Below, piece by piece: positions 19,253-27,660 of a DNA stretch of 54,658 nucleotides. The notes under the pieces were generated by a model. That model searched no databases. It saw nothing but the letters and a program-made list of their open reading frames with translations, and had not been told where the DNA came from. A program made the position numbers and the translations under genes. Source of the stretch: Brevundimonas sp. (GTDB lineage: Bacteria; Pseudomonadota; Alphaproteobacteria; Caulobacterales; Caulobacteraceae); NCBI RefSeq assembly GCF_004210735.1, contig NZ_SDZL01000013.1, positions 1-54,658 of the forward strand. Reading direction: 5' to 3'. How positions within the stretch are numbered: position 1 is the stretch's first letter; each line of letters begins with the position of its first letter.

Positions 19253-19378
19253 ATGACCCTCAGCACCCAGACCCCGTTACAGGCGACCTCGGCCCGGCAC
19301 CCCGGCCTTCTGACCTATGGCGTGGCCATTCTGGTGGTTGCCTGCCTGCCGGCCCTGATGCTGGCCAGCCTGATCTAG
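19253..19378 (+). CDS. possible small membrane protein (41 aa)
   Basis: A 41-residue open frame beginning MTLSTQTPLQATSARHPG and ending with one hydrophobic segment (LLTYGVAILVVACLPALMLA) that could span the inner membrane. It lies between the GST gene and the convergent transglycosylase gene, only three bases from the latter's end. The ribosome site is weak. Small single-pass proteins of this form are common but hard to prove. Confidence 0.4.
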   Translation: MTLSTQTPLQATSARHPGLLTYGVAILVVACLPALMLASLI

Positions 19379-19381
19379 GGG

Positions 19382-21130
19382 TTACTGACTGACGCCGACG
19401 TTCTCGACCACGGCGGCGATCTCGACCGGCGCGGGCGCAGGCGGCACATAGTCCAACGCGATCGGAATGGCGCGCGCGCCCGATGCGACGGCGGCCAGGG
19501 TGTTCACGGGGCGGCCCATCATCCGCTGATAGATCCAGTAGGCGGCCACGACCTTTTCGACATAGTCGCGCGCCTGCGGCACCTCGATCGTCTCGATCAG
19601 CAGCAGCGGGTCGGCGTCCATGCCCAACTGGCGGATCGCCTTGATCATCGGCCCCGGCCCGGCGTTGTACGATGACGCCATGCGCAGCATGTCGCCCTGA
19701 AACGCAGGCAGGTTCAGCATCTTGGTCACATAGGCCTGACCCAGACGCAGGTTCGTGCCGGGGTCGTACAGGCGGTCCGGCTGGCGTGCGAAGCTGGAAT
19801 CCCCCGCCAGTTCGGCGGCGGTGGTCGGCATCACCTGCATCATGCCATAGGCGCCGACGCTGGAACGCGCGCGGGCGTTGAAGCCGGTCTCCTTGCGCGC
19901 GATCGCATAGACCATGGCCTTCTCGATGACGAAGCCGCCGTCGGGCGCCAGTTCGGGCATGGGGTACAGGGTCGCATCGATCCGGCTGGCGTCGCGCGCC
20001 TCACGCGTCATGCCCGGCGACATGGCCCGGGCCAGGGCGGTCCACAGGCGGCGCGGCGCGTCCCCGGCGGCGGTGCGCAGCCCGGCGCGCAGTTCGGTCT
20101 GGGCGTCCGGCGTCCGTCCGACCTCATAGAAGGCCACGGTGCGGCGCGCGCGCGGATCGTTCTGGATAAAGCTGGCCAGTTCATCCGAACCGACGTCGCT
20201 GACCTCGTCCTGGGGCGTATAGACGGCGCGTTGCAGCGCGGGCTCGGCGGCGCCGGGCGAATAGGGACGGGGACCGCCGCTCTCGATCACCGGTTGGCGG
20301 CCCAGTTTCTCCAGCGCGATCTGGCCATAGAAGGTGGCGGGCCAGCGCGTGGCGTAGTCCAGCAATTCGGTCGCCTTGGCCGGGCGGTTCAGCGCCTCGG
20401 CGGCGCGCGCGGCCCAGAAGGCGGCCCCCGCGCGGACCCAGGCGTCCTCGGTCGGATCATGGGCGACGCGGTCAAAGGCGCCGAAGCTGTCCTCGAACTT
20501 CTGCAACCGCCAGGCGGCCAGGCCGACCACCCACCAGTCGCCGATCTGCTGGCCGGTCTCGAAGGCGTTGGTAAGGTCGCCGTTGTTATAGGCCACTCGC
20601 GCGGCCTTCAGCGGATCATCCACGCCGCCGCTGGAGGGGATCAGACTGTGCCAGGTGCGGGCCAGGCCCGCCGGGCGCGGCGGCTCGGCTGCGCCGTCGG
20701 GGCGGCGGCGCAGCGCCAGCGTATAGACCCGCTGGGCCGGCGCCAGGTCCGGATAGTCGTTCAGCCAGCCTACCAGTTCATCATAGCTGGCGGTGTAGGT
20801 CGGGTGGAACATGCGCTCGAACTCGACCTGACCCAGCAGCACGCGGTCGCGGGCGTTGCGGGCGGACGCGCGCGCCTCTTCAAGCTGACCACGACGCAGG
20901 GCGTCAAAGGCGGCGGTATAGCTGAGCCGGTCCTCTGGGTTCAGGGCGCTGGGGGCGCCGCGGGACGACGATGCATCCGCCGGGCGCGCATCGGCGGTGC
21001 GCAGGGCCGCGCCCACCACATCCACTCCATCGAGGGGGTAGGGCTGTTCCTGGGCGATGGCGGGCGCCGTCAGGGCGGCAAGCGCAAACGCGACGGCGGG
21101 CGCGATGATCGCGCGAAGATGTCCACTCAT
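19382..21130 (-). CDS. soluble-type lytic murein transglycosylase
   Basis: 582 residues from the ATG at 21130, chosen because it gives a clear signal peptide (MSGHLRAIIAPAVAFALAAL, then APAIAQ). A long alpha-helical superhelical region like that of E. coli Slt precedes a C-terminal GH23 domain. The catalytic Glu is in AIARKETGFNARARSSVGAY, followed by GMMQVMPTTAAELAG and ASSYNAGPGPMIKAI. It cleaves the MurNAc-GlcNAc bond of peptidoglycan in the periplasm, giving 1,6-anhydro products. The AmpD-like amidase near the end of the window could act on related fragments. Confidence 0.93.
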   Translation of the reverse strand: MSGHLRAIIAPAVAFALAALTAPAIAQEQPYPLDGVDVVGAALRTADARPADASSSRGAPSALNPEDRLSYTAAFDALRRGQLEEARASARNARDRVLLGQVEFERMFHPTYTASYDELVGWLNDYPDLAPAQRVYTLALRRRPDGAAEPPRPAGLARTWHSLIPSSGGVDDPLKAARVAYNNGDLTNAFETGQQIGDWWVVGLAAWRLQKFEDSFGAFDRVAHDPTEDAWVRAGAAFWAARAAEALNRPAKATELLDYATRWPATFYGQIALEKLGRQPVIESGGPRPYSPGAAEPALQRAVYTPQDEVSDVGSDELASFIQNDPRARRTVAFYEVGRTPDAQTELRAGLRTAAGDAPRRLWTALARAMSPGMTREARDASRIDATLYPMPELAPDGGFVIEKAMVYAIARKETGFNARARSSVGAYGMMQVMPTTAAELAGDSSFARQPDRLYDPGTNLRLGQAYVTKMLNLPAFQGDMLRMASSYNAGPGPMIKAIRQLGMDADPLLLIETIEVPQARDYVEKVVAAYWIYQRMMGRPVNTLAAVASGARAIPIALDYVPPAPAPVEIAAVVENVGVSQ

Positions 21131-21223
21131 TAAGCGGCGGCCCCCTGAGAGCGGCGCCGTCCCGTCTCGATTCGGGTTGGGCGCGCGTCTGGTGATGGTC
21201 GTCAGTGGCAAAGAATGCCGGAA

Positions 21224-22030
21224 TCAGCCTTCGCCCACAACCTTGGCGGCTTCGAGGCGGGCGGCCAGGGCCAGCAGATCCCCCCACACCGCCTTCTTGG
21301 CCTGCGGCTGACGCAGCAGGAAGGCGGGGTGCAAGGTCGCCATAACGGGGGCCGAAACCGCGCCCTCGGCCAGGCGCCATTCCTTCCACTGACCGCGCGC
21401 GCGCATGATGCCCTCGTCGGTCTGAAGCACCGCCTTGGTCGCCGCGGCCCCCAGCAGCAGCACGACCTTCGGCTGCAACAGGGCAAAGGTCCGCTCGACA
21501 AAGGGCGCGCAAACCGCCTGCTCCTGCGGCGTCGGCGTGCGATTGCCCGGCGGTCGCCAGAAGACGGTGTTGGTGATGAAGACCCGGTCGGTCAGCCCGG
21601 CGGCCGCCAGCATCCGGTCCAGCAACTGCCCCGCCTTGCCGACAAAGGGTTCGCCCCGCGCGTCCTCTTCCGCGCCGGGGCCTTCGCCAATCACCAGCAG
21701 GTCGCCCTGCGGATTGCCGCGTGCGAACACCGCCTGCCGGGCGCCCATCCCGCGCAGGGGGCAGCCCTCGAAGGCGGCGACGGCCTGGGCCAGGTCGTCC
21801 AGCGTGGCGGCCCCGGCGGCCAGGCGCCGCGCCTCGCTGGCGGCGTCGCTCGTTTCGACCGCACGGATCGGCGCCACCGGCGACACCGCCCGCGCTACGG
21901 CCTGGACCGCAGGCGAGGGGATCAGGGTCCGATCCACTGGCGCATCCGCATAGCAGGCGTCGACGCCCGCATCGCGCCAGAAGGCGAGCAGGGCTTCGGT
22001 TGCAGCGAAATCGTCCGTCCGGGCGTTCAT
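21224..22030 (-). CDS. uracil-DNA glycosylase, family 4-like, with incomplete Fe-S ligands
   Basis: About 268 residues. Motif A (GEGPGAEEDARGEPFVGKAG) and motif C (ATLHPAFLLRQP) place it with family 4 UDGs, which remove uracil from DNA. Of the four cysteines that bind the cluster in family 4, only the positions in FEGCPL and AVCAPF are kept; those before GCPL and in NTVFWRPPGNRTP are Phe and Trp. A roughly 100-residue N-terminal extension precedes the catalytic domain. A GTG at 22057 is an alternative start. It diverges from the ETF-QO gene, with little space for two promoters. Confidence 0.82.
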   Translation of the reverse strand: MNARTDDFAATEALLAFWRDAGVDACYADAPVDRTLIPSPAVQAVARAVSPVAPIRAVETSDAASEARRLAAGAATLDDLAQAVAAFEGCPLRGMGARQAVFARGNPQGDLLVIGEGPGAEEDARGEPFVGKAGQLLDRMLAAAGLTDRVFITNTVFWRPPGNRTPTPQEQAVCAPFVERTFALLQPKVVLLLGAAATKAVLQTDEGIMRARGQWKEWRLAEGAVSAPVMATLHPAFLLRQPQAKKAVWGDLLALAARLEAAKVVGEG

Positions 22031-22112
22031 CCGCCACAGGGAATAAGCCTTGACCACCGCCGCGTCACCTACGGATAAGGCGCATCACGACTTGTTACGG
22101 GGAAGACTGGTT

Positions 22113-23867
22113 ATGGCTGAGGAAGCGATCGAAGGCGGCGCGGCGAATGCGTGGCAGGAAGCCGTGATCGACAAGCTTCCCCCGCTCGAGGCGCTGACCG
22201 GCGTTGAGCGTGAAGTGATGGAATACGACGTCGTCATCGTCGGCGGCGGTCCCGCCGGCCTGTCGGCCGCCATCCGCCTGAAGCAGCGCGCGGAAAAGGA
22301 CGGCAAGGACATCACCGTCGCCGTGCTGGAGAAGTCGGCCGAGATCGGCGGCCACATCCTGTCCGGCGCCGTCATCGACCCCCGCGCCCTGAACGAACTC
22401 TTCCCCGACTGGAAAGAGCGCGGCGCCCCGCTGGAGACGCCGGTCACCAGGGACAAATTCCTGATCCTGGGGCCGCAGGGCCAGGCGTCTCTGCCGATGT
22501 TCGCCATGCCGCCCTTCATGCACAACCACGGCTGCTACATCGCCTCGCTGGGCAATGTGACCCGCTGGCTGGCCGAACAGGCGGAGGCACTGGGCGTCGA
22601 GGTCTATCCCGGCATGGCCGCCAGCCACGTCGTCTGGGAAGAGGACACCGGTCGGGTCAAGGGCGTCGTCGCCGGCGTCTTCGGCATCGACCGCGAGGGT
22701 CGGCCGACCGGCGATTTCCAGCCCGGCATCGAACTGCACGGCAAATACGTCTTCATCGCCGAGGGCGTGCGCGGCTCACTGGCCAAGACCGTCATGGCCC
22801 GCCACAACCTGTGCGACGGCGCCGAGCCCCAGAAATACGGTATCGGCATCAAGGAACTGTGGCAGATCCCGGCCGACAAGCACCACCCCGGCCTGGTCCA
22901 GCACACGACCGGCTGGCCCCTGGACGACAAGACCGGCGGCGGCTCGTTCCTCTATCACTTCGGCGACCGCTACGTGGCCGTCGGCTATGTGGTGCACCTG
23001 AACTACGCCAACCCGTTCCTGTCGCCGTTCGACGAGTTCCAGCGCTTCAAGCACCATCCGGCCATCGCCGAACATCTGGAGGGCGGAACCCGCATCTCCT
23101 ACGGCGCGCGGGCGATCACCGAAGGCGGCTATCAGTCGGTGCCGAAACTCGCCTTCCCCGGCGGCGCCCTGATCGGCTGTTCGGCGGGCTTCGTAAACGT
23201 GCCCCGCATCAAGGGCAGCCACAACGCCATGAAGACCGGCATGCTGGCCGCCGACGCCGCCTATGACGCGGTGATCGCCGGCCGTTCGGGCGACGTCCTG
23301 ACCGAATACCAGACCGCCTACGACGCCTCGTGGGTGTGCAAGGAGCTGCGCATCGTCCGCAACGCCAAGCCGCTGCTGGGCCGTTTCGGCACCGTCATGG
23401 GCGGGGCGCTGGGCATGTTCGACATGTGGCTGAATCACCTGACCGGCGGCCTGTCGCTGTTCGGCACGATGAAGCACAACAAGACCGACGCCGCCTCGAC
23501 CGGCCTGGCCAGGGACCACAAGGCGATCGCCTATCCCAAGCCGGACGGGAAGCTGTCGTTCGACAAGCTGTCGTCGGTGTTCATCTCGAACACCAACCAC
23601 GCCGAGGACCAGCCCGCCCACCTGAAGCTGCTGGACCCGTCCGTGCCGATCAACGTCAACCTGCCCAAATACGGCGAGCCCGCGCGCCTGTATTGCCCGG
23701 CCGGCGTCTATGAGGTGCTGACCGACGAAAAGGGCCAGAATCCGCGCTTCCAGATCAACGCCCAGAACTGCGTCCACTGCAAAACCTGTGACATCAAGGA
23801 TCCGTCGCAGAATATCGTCTGGACCACGCCCGAGGGCGGCGGCGGCCCCAACTATCCGAATATGTGA
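22113..23867 (+). CDS. electron transfer flavoprotein-ubiquinone oxidoreductase
   Basis: 584 residues, full length for ETF-QO, a monotopic inner-membrane enzyme that passes electrons from ETF (fed by acyl-CoA dehydrogenases) to ubiquinone. The FAD-binding motif VVIVGGGPAGLSAAIRL is at about residue 42, followed by VLEKSAEIGGHILSGAVIDP. The C-terminal ferredoxin-like part has the cluster ligands NCVHCKTCDIKDPSQNIVW, with an upstream Cys in LYCPAGVYE. GGGGAAG precedes the ATG at 22113, favoured over an in-frame start at 22050 that would overlap the divergent UDG. Confidence 0.96.
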   Translation: MAEEAIEGGAANAWQEAVIDKLPPLEALTGVEREVMEYDVVIVGGGPAGLSAAIRLKQRAEKDGKDITVAVLEKSAEIGGHILSGAVIDPRALNELFPDWKERGAPLETPVTRDKFLILGPQGQASLPMFAMPPFMHNHGCYIASLGNVTRWLAEQAEALGVEVYPGMAASHVVWEEDTGRVKGVVAGVFGIDREGRPTGDFQPGIELHGKYVFIAEGVRGSLAKTVMARHNLCDGAEPQKYGIGIKELWQIPADKHHPGLVQHTTGWPLDDKTGGGSFLYHFGDRYVAVGYVVHLNYANPFLSPFDEFQRFKHHPAIAEHLEGGTRISYGARAITEGGYQSVPKLAFPGGALIGCSAGFVNVPRIKGSHNAMKTGMLAADAAYDAVIAGRSGDVLTEYQTAYDASWVCKELRIVRNAKPLLGRFGTVMGGALGMFDMWLNHLTGGLSLFGTMKHNKTDAASTGLARDHKAIAYPKPDGKLSFDKLSSVFISNTNHAEDQPAHLKLLDPSVPINVNLPKYGEPARLYCPAGVYEVLTDEKGQNPRFQINAQNCVHCKTCDIKDPSQNIVWTTPEGGGGPNYPNM

Positions 23868-23935
23868 GGCCAATATCTGACGAGGCTGCGATGGGGCCTC
23901 TTGCGAGGGGCGGACAAAGCGTCAACTGTCCGCCC

Positions 23936-25795
23936 ATGCGCCTGACCCTGCCCGCCTTCGTCGCCCTTTCGCCGCTTCTGGCCGCCCTGGCCCTGGCTCC
24001 GATCCTGGCCTCCCCCGCCGCCGCCCAGGTGGCGGAGCAGGGCGGCCCCGTCGCCCAGGGGGCCGAGGCCGAGCTTTCGACCGAGGAGCCGCAGGAAGAC
24101 CCCGTCGTCATCCCGAACATCGAGGTCGTGCTCGAGGAAGAGGCGGCGGCGACCCCGCCCCCCATTCCCGCCGAATGGTCCCCCGCGCCGCGCGACCCGT
24201 ATGGCCAGAGCGCCTATGGCCTGTATCTGGCCGGTCGCCTGGCCTTCGCGCTGGGCGAGGGCGAGACCGGCGCCCAGTATCTGTCCCAGGTCCAGCGCCT
24301 GACGCCCGAACAGCCCCGCGTCCGCGAGCAGGCCTTCACCACCGCCCTGATGTCGGGCGATCTGGATTACGCCGCGCGCATCGCGCCGTCCGGCGGCGAC
24401 CTGTCGCCCGTGATCGTCGAGGCGGGCCGCCTGGTCGAGATCGTCCAGACCTATGTCAACGGCGACGCCCGCGCGGCCCTGACCCTGGCCCAGGACCGGC
24501 CCGTCGCCTCGCCGCACCGCCGCGCCGCCATCCTGGTTCAGCCGTGGATCGCGGCCGAGGCGGGCGACTGGGACAGCGCCCTGGCCGCCGAGCCGCCGGG
24601 ACTGGATCCGCTGGCCGCCCTCTTCTACCGTCACAATCGCGCGATGCTGCTGGAAAGTCGGCGCGACTATGCCGCCGCCGAGGCCGAACTGGCGGCCCTG
24701 GCCGGTCAGTCCGGCGCGGCCCAGCTGTTCCGTCTGGGTTATGGCGAATTCCTCGAGCGCCGGGGCCGGGCCGCCGAGGCCAAGGCCGTCTATGACGCCG
24801 GGATCGGCGCCGCCTCCGATGCGCCGCTTCGCCGGGCGCGCGATCGTCTGGCCGCTGGCGGCCGCCCGCCTGCGGCGCCCGGTTATCGCGACGGCGCGGC
24901 CCTGTCGCTGGCCGCCGCCGCCGCACAGGCCTCGGCCGAGGGCGCGCACGAGTTCGCCGTGGTCTATCTGCGTCTGTCGCTGAACCTGCGCGGCGACGAT
25001 GAAATCCGCATGCTGCTGGGCCAGACGCTGGCCCAGGGCCGGCTCGAGGCCGCCGCTCGCGCGGCGCTGGACCAGATCGGCCCGCAGGACCGCGAAATCT
25101 ACGCCGCCGCCCGCACCCAGATCGCCATGAGCCTGCAACGCGACGGCGAGGCCGAGGCCGCCCTGGCCGAACTGCGCCGCGCCGCCGCCGCCTCGCCCGA
25201 CGATCCCCGCGTGGCCTATATGACCGCCGCCCTGCTGTCCGAGATACAGCAGAACGAAGAGGCGCTGGCCCTGCTGAATGGCCCCCTGCTGAACACCGCA
25301 CGTCAGGGCTTCGACGTGCGATTCATGCGCGGCGCCGTCTATGAATCCCTGGGCCGCCTGCCTGAGGCCGAGGCTGAACTGTGGGCTGCGCTTCAGGCCC
25401 GGCCTGACGACGCCACCGCGCTGAACTATCTCGGCTATCTGTGGGTCGATAGCGGTCGCCGGGTCGATCAGGGCGTCGGCCTGATCGAGCGCGCCCACGC
25501 GGCCGATCCGGACGACGGCAACATTCAGGACTCGCTGGGCTGGGCGCGCTATCGCCAGGGCCGCTATGCGGACGCAGTGCCGATCCTGGAGGGCGCCGTC
25601 GACAAGCTGCCCGCCAACGCCGAAATCAACGACCATCTGGGCGACGCCTACTGGCAGGTCGGCCGCAAGCGCGAGGCCGGCTTCCAGTGGGCCCGCGTCC
25701 TCAGTCTCGACATCGACGCCGAACGCCGCGCCTCGGTTGAGAAGAAGCTGGCCGAGGGCCTGACCCCGACCGCCGGGAACGGCGCCGGGCTCTGA
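23936..25795 (+). CDS. exported tetratricopeptide-repeat protein
   Basis: About 619 residues. The start at 23936 gives a signal peptide (MRLTLPAFVALSPLLAALAL, ending SPAAAQ). An acidic linker (TEEPQEDPVVIPNIEVVLEE) follows, then a long alpha-solenoid of TPR-like helices; the clearest repeats are near the C-terminus (AEAELWAALQARPDDATALN, then YLGYLWVDSG, and a GYLWARYRQGRYADAVPILE-like repeat). It resembles alphaproteobacterial periplasmic TPR proteins of unknown partner. Five bases separate it from ispE, so the two are probably one operon. Confidence 0.85.
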   Translation: MRLTLPAFVALSPLLAALALAPILASPAAAQVAEQGGPVAQGAEAELSTEEPQEDPVVIPNIEVVLEEEAAATPPPIPAEWSPAPRDPYGQSAYGLYLAGRLAFALGEGETGAQYLSQVQRLTPEQPRVREQAFTTALMSGDLDYAARIAPSGGDLSPVIVEAGRLVEIVQTYVNGDARAALTLAQDRPVASPHRRAAILVQPWIAAEAGDWDSALAAEPPGLDPLAALFYRHNRAMLLESRRDYAAAEAELAALAGQSGAAQLFRLGYGEFLERRGRAAEAKAVYDAGIGAASDAPLRRARDRLAAGGRPPAAPGYRDGAALSLAAAAAQASAEGAHEFAVVYLRLSLNLRGDDEIRMLLGQTLAQGRLEAAARAALDQIGPQDREIYAAARTQIAMSLQRDGEAEAALAELRRAAAASPDDPRVAYMTAALLSEIQQNEEALALLNGPLLNTARQGFDVRFMRGAVYESLGRLPEAEAELWAALQARPDDATALNYLGYLWVDSGRRVDQGVGLIERAHAADPDDGNIQDSLGWARYRQGRYADAVPILEGAVDKLPANAEINDHLGDAYWQVGRKREAGFQWARVLSLDIDAERRASVEKKLAEGLTPTAGNGAGL

Positions 25796-25800
25796 GCGCA

Positions 25801-26673
25801 ATGAACGTCCTGACGGCCTTCGCCCCGGCCAAGGTCAATCTGTTCCTGCACGTCGGGCCGGTGGACGGCGAGGGTTATCACCCGCTGGTCAGCCTGACCG
25901 CCTTCGCCGATGTCGGCGACCGGCTGACGGTGCGGCGGGGGGAGGGGCTGTCTCTGACGGTCGAAGGCGCGTTCGCCGACGCGCTGTCAGGCGAGGGTGA
26001 CAATCTGATCCTGCGCGCCTTGCGGGCGCTGGGCGCGGACGGTCTGGGCCTGACGCTGGACAAGGGGCTGCCGATCGCCGCCGGTCTGGGCGGCGGATCG
26101 GCCGACGCGGGCGCGGCCCTGCGGCTGGCGCGCGTCCTGCTGGACCTGCCCCATGACGACGCTGCGCTGGAGGCGGTCGCGGCTGCGGTCGGCGCCGACG
26201 GCCCCATGTGCCTGCGCGCCCGCCCGGCCTGGGCTGAGGGCAGGGGGGATGTCCTGACCGACGAGCCGCGCCTGCCGCCGCTGCCCTGTGTGCTGGTCAA
26301 TCCGGGCGTGCCGTCCCCGACCGGCGCCGTCTACCGCGCCTATGACGCCGCCCCGCGCACCGCCGACCGTCCCGTCCCGCCCGCCGACTGGAGCGTATCC
26401 GCCGTCATCGCCTGGCTGGCCGAGCAGCGAAACGATCTGGAGGCGCCCGCCGTCGCCCTGAACCCGGTGATCGGCGACGTCATCGCCTCCGTCGCCGCAT
26501 CCGGCGTTGATCTGGCGCGCATGTCGGGCTCGGGCGCCACCGTCTTTGGCCTGTGCGCCACGCGTCAGGCGGCGCAGGCGGCGGCGGCTCAACTGTCCAC
26601 GGCCCATCCCGACTGGTGGGTGCGCGCGTGCACCTTGGGTGCGCCCGACATCGAACCGCGTGCGCTGACTTAA
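25801..26673 (+). CDS. ispE: 4-diphosphocytidyl-2-C-methyl-D-erythritol kinase
   Basis: 290 residues of the GHMP kinase fold. It phosphorylates CDP-methylerythritol in the MEP isoprenoid pathway. Diagnostic motifs: FAPAKVNLFLHVGPVDGEGYH at the N-terminus (shown in part: APAKVNLFLHV) with the catalytic Lys, the ATP loop LPIAAGLGGGSADAGAALRL near residue 95, and MSGSGATVFGLC near 240. The gene starts five bases after the TPR gene stop, implying shared transcription. Confidence 0.96.
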   Translation: MNVLTAFAPAKVNLFLHVGPVDGEGYHPLVSLTAFADVGDRLTVRRGEGLSLTVEGAFADALSGEGDNLILRALRALGADGLGLTLDKGLPIAAGLGGGSADAGAALRLARVLLDLPHDDAALEAVAAAVGADGPMCLRARPAWAEGRGDVLTDEPRLPPLPCVLVNPGVPSPTGAVYRAYDAAPRTADRPVPPADWSVSAVIAWLAEQRNDLEAPAVALNPVIGDVIASVAASGVDLARMSGSGATVFGLCATRQAAQAAAAQLSTAHPDWWVRACTLGAPDIEPRALT

Positions 26674-26708
26674 CCGAATGCACACGGCGGGCGGCTAGGC
26701 TGCTCGCC

Positions 26709-27593
26709 ATGGATACGCTCTCAGTTTCCCAGATCGCCGCATTCAACCGGGTGCTGGACCGCCTGTCGCCCGCCGACCGCACGCGGATCGAGGCCTTGGC
26801 CCCCCACGCCGCCATCGCCGCCGCCACCGCCGCGCCGCACTGGAATTTCGACCTGCCGTCCCATGCGGTGGATCAACTGCTGGGCCCGGACGCGTCGGAC
26901 GATTTGCGCCGCGGCCTGATCGCCCTGTGGGCGCAGGAACTGCCCGCCCGCATCGCCGCCGAAGACCTGCCGGATCAGGTGCTGGCCCTCTATCCCGACC
27001 ACATCGATCGACTGGCCGCCTTCCTCAACGCCGAGACCGCCGCCTACGACCGCGACTTCTGGGCCAAGGACGTGCGGGTGTCGCTGGCGCTCAGCGTGCC
27101 GGGCGCCCAGACCCAGATCATCGATCTGTCCTCGCCGCTGGGCGCCGGCCCGGTGGTGCGCAGCGCCCTGGCCGGTCACGGCCTGAACGCCGTCCCCGCC
27201 TGGATCGCGGCCGCCGGCTGGCGCCCGTGGCTTGAGGTGCACACGGAGTCCCGCCATCTGGCCGATTTCAACGAGCCCGGCTGGGACCGCGCCTGGGCCA
27301 CCGCCGCCGCCATCCTGAAGCGTCGCCCGCACATGGCCGGCATGATCGGCTCCAGCTGGTTCTACGATCCGCCATTGGAGAGCATCAGCCCACGTCTGGC
27401 CTATCTGCGCCTGAACCCGCTGAAAGGCGGCGCCTTCATGGTCCATCAGGGGCCGGGCGACATCCACACCCAACGCGCCGCCACCTCATCACCGACCCGC
27501 GCCGCCCTGATCGAGAAGGGCGGGTATGTCGCGCGATCATGGATCATGGCCTGGCCGCGCGATGCGCTGATCAAGTGGGCGGATGGGCGCTGA
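26709..27593 (+). CDS. hypothetical protein (294 aa)
   Basis: A soluble 294-residue protein that I do not recognise. It begins MDTLSVSQIAAFNRVLDRLS and has no signal peptide or membrane segment. Blocks that look structured are SLALSVPGAQTQIIDLSSPL near residue 130, WLEVHTESRHLADFNEPGWD near 180, MIGSSWFYDPPLESISPRLA near 215 and GGYVARSWIMAWPRDALIKW at the end. The alternating Trp/Tyr/His-rich blocks suggest an enzyme rather than a scaffold. The ATG lies 35 bases after ispE, so it may be the third gene of that operon. Confidence 0.75.
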   Translation: MDTLSVSQIAAFNRVLDRLSPADRTRIEALAPHAAIAAATAAPHWNFDLPSHAVDQLLGPDASDDLRRGLIALWAQELPARIAAEDLPDQVLALYPDHIDRLAAFLNAETAAYDRDFWAKDVRVSLALSVPGAQTQIIDLSSPLGAGPVVRSALAGHGLNAVPAWIAAAGWRPWLEVHTESRHLADFNEPGWDRAWATAAAILKRRPHMAGMIGSSWFYDPPLESISPRLAYLRLNPLKGGAFMVHQGPGDIHTQRAATSSPTRAALIEKGGYVARSWIMAWPRDALIKWADGR

Positions 27594-27660
27594 TCCTGCC
27601 CCGCAAGGGGAGAAGGGAGGTAAGCTGGCGCCCGGACTCTACAGACCGTAGACACAACCC

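Noticed and set aside
27597..27620. CCCCGCAAGGGG hairpin-like sequence near the KpsC-like gene
   Set aside because: It resembles the palindromic repeat stems but lacks the tail, so it is at most a relic.
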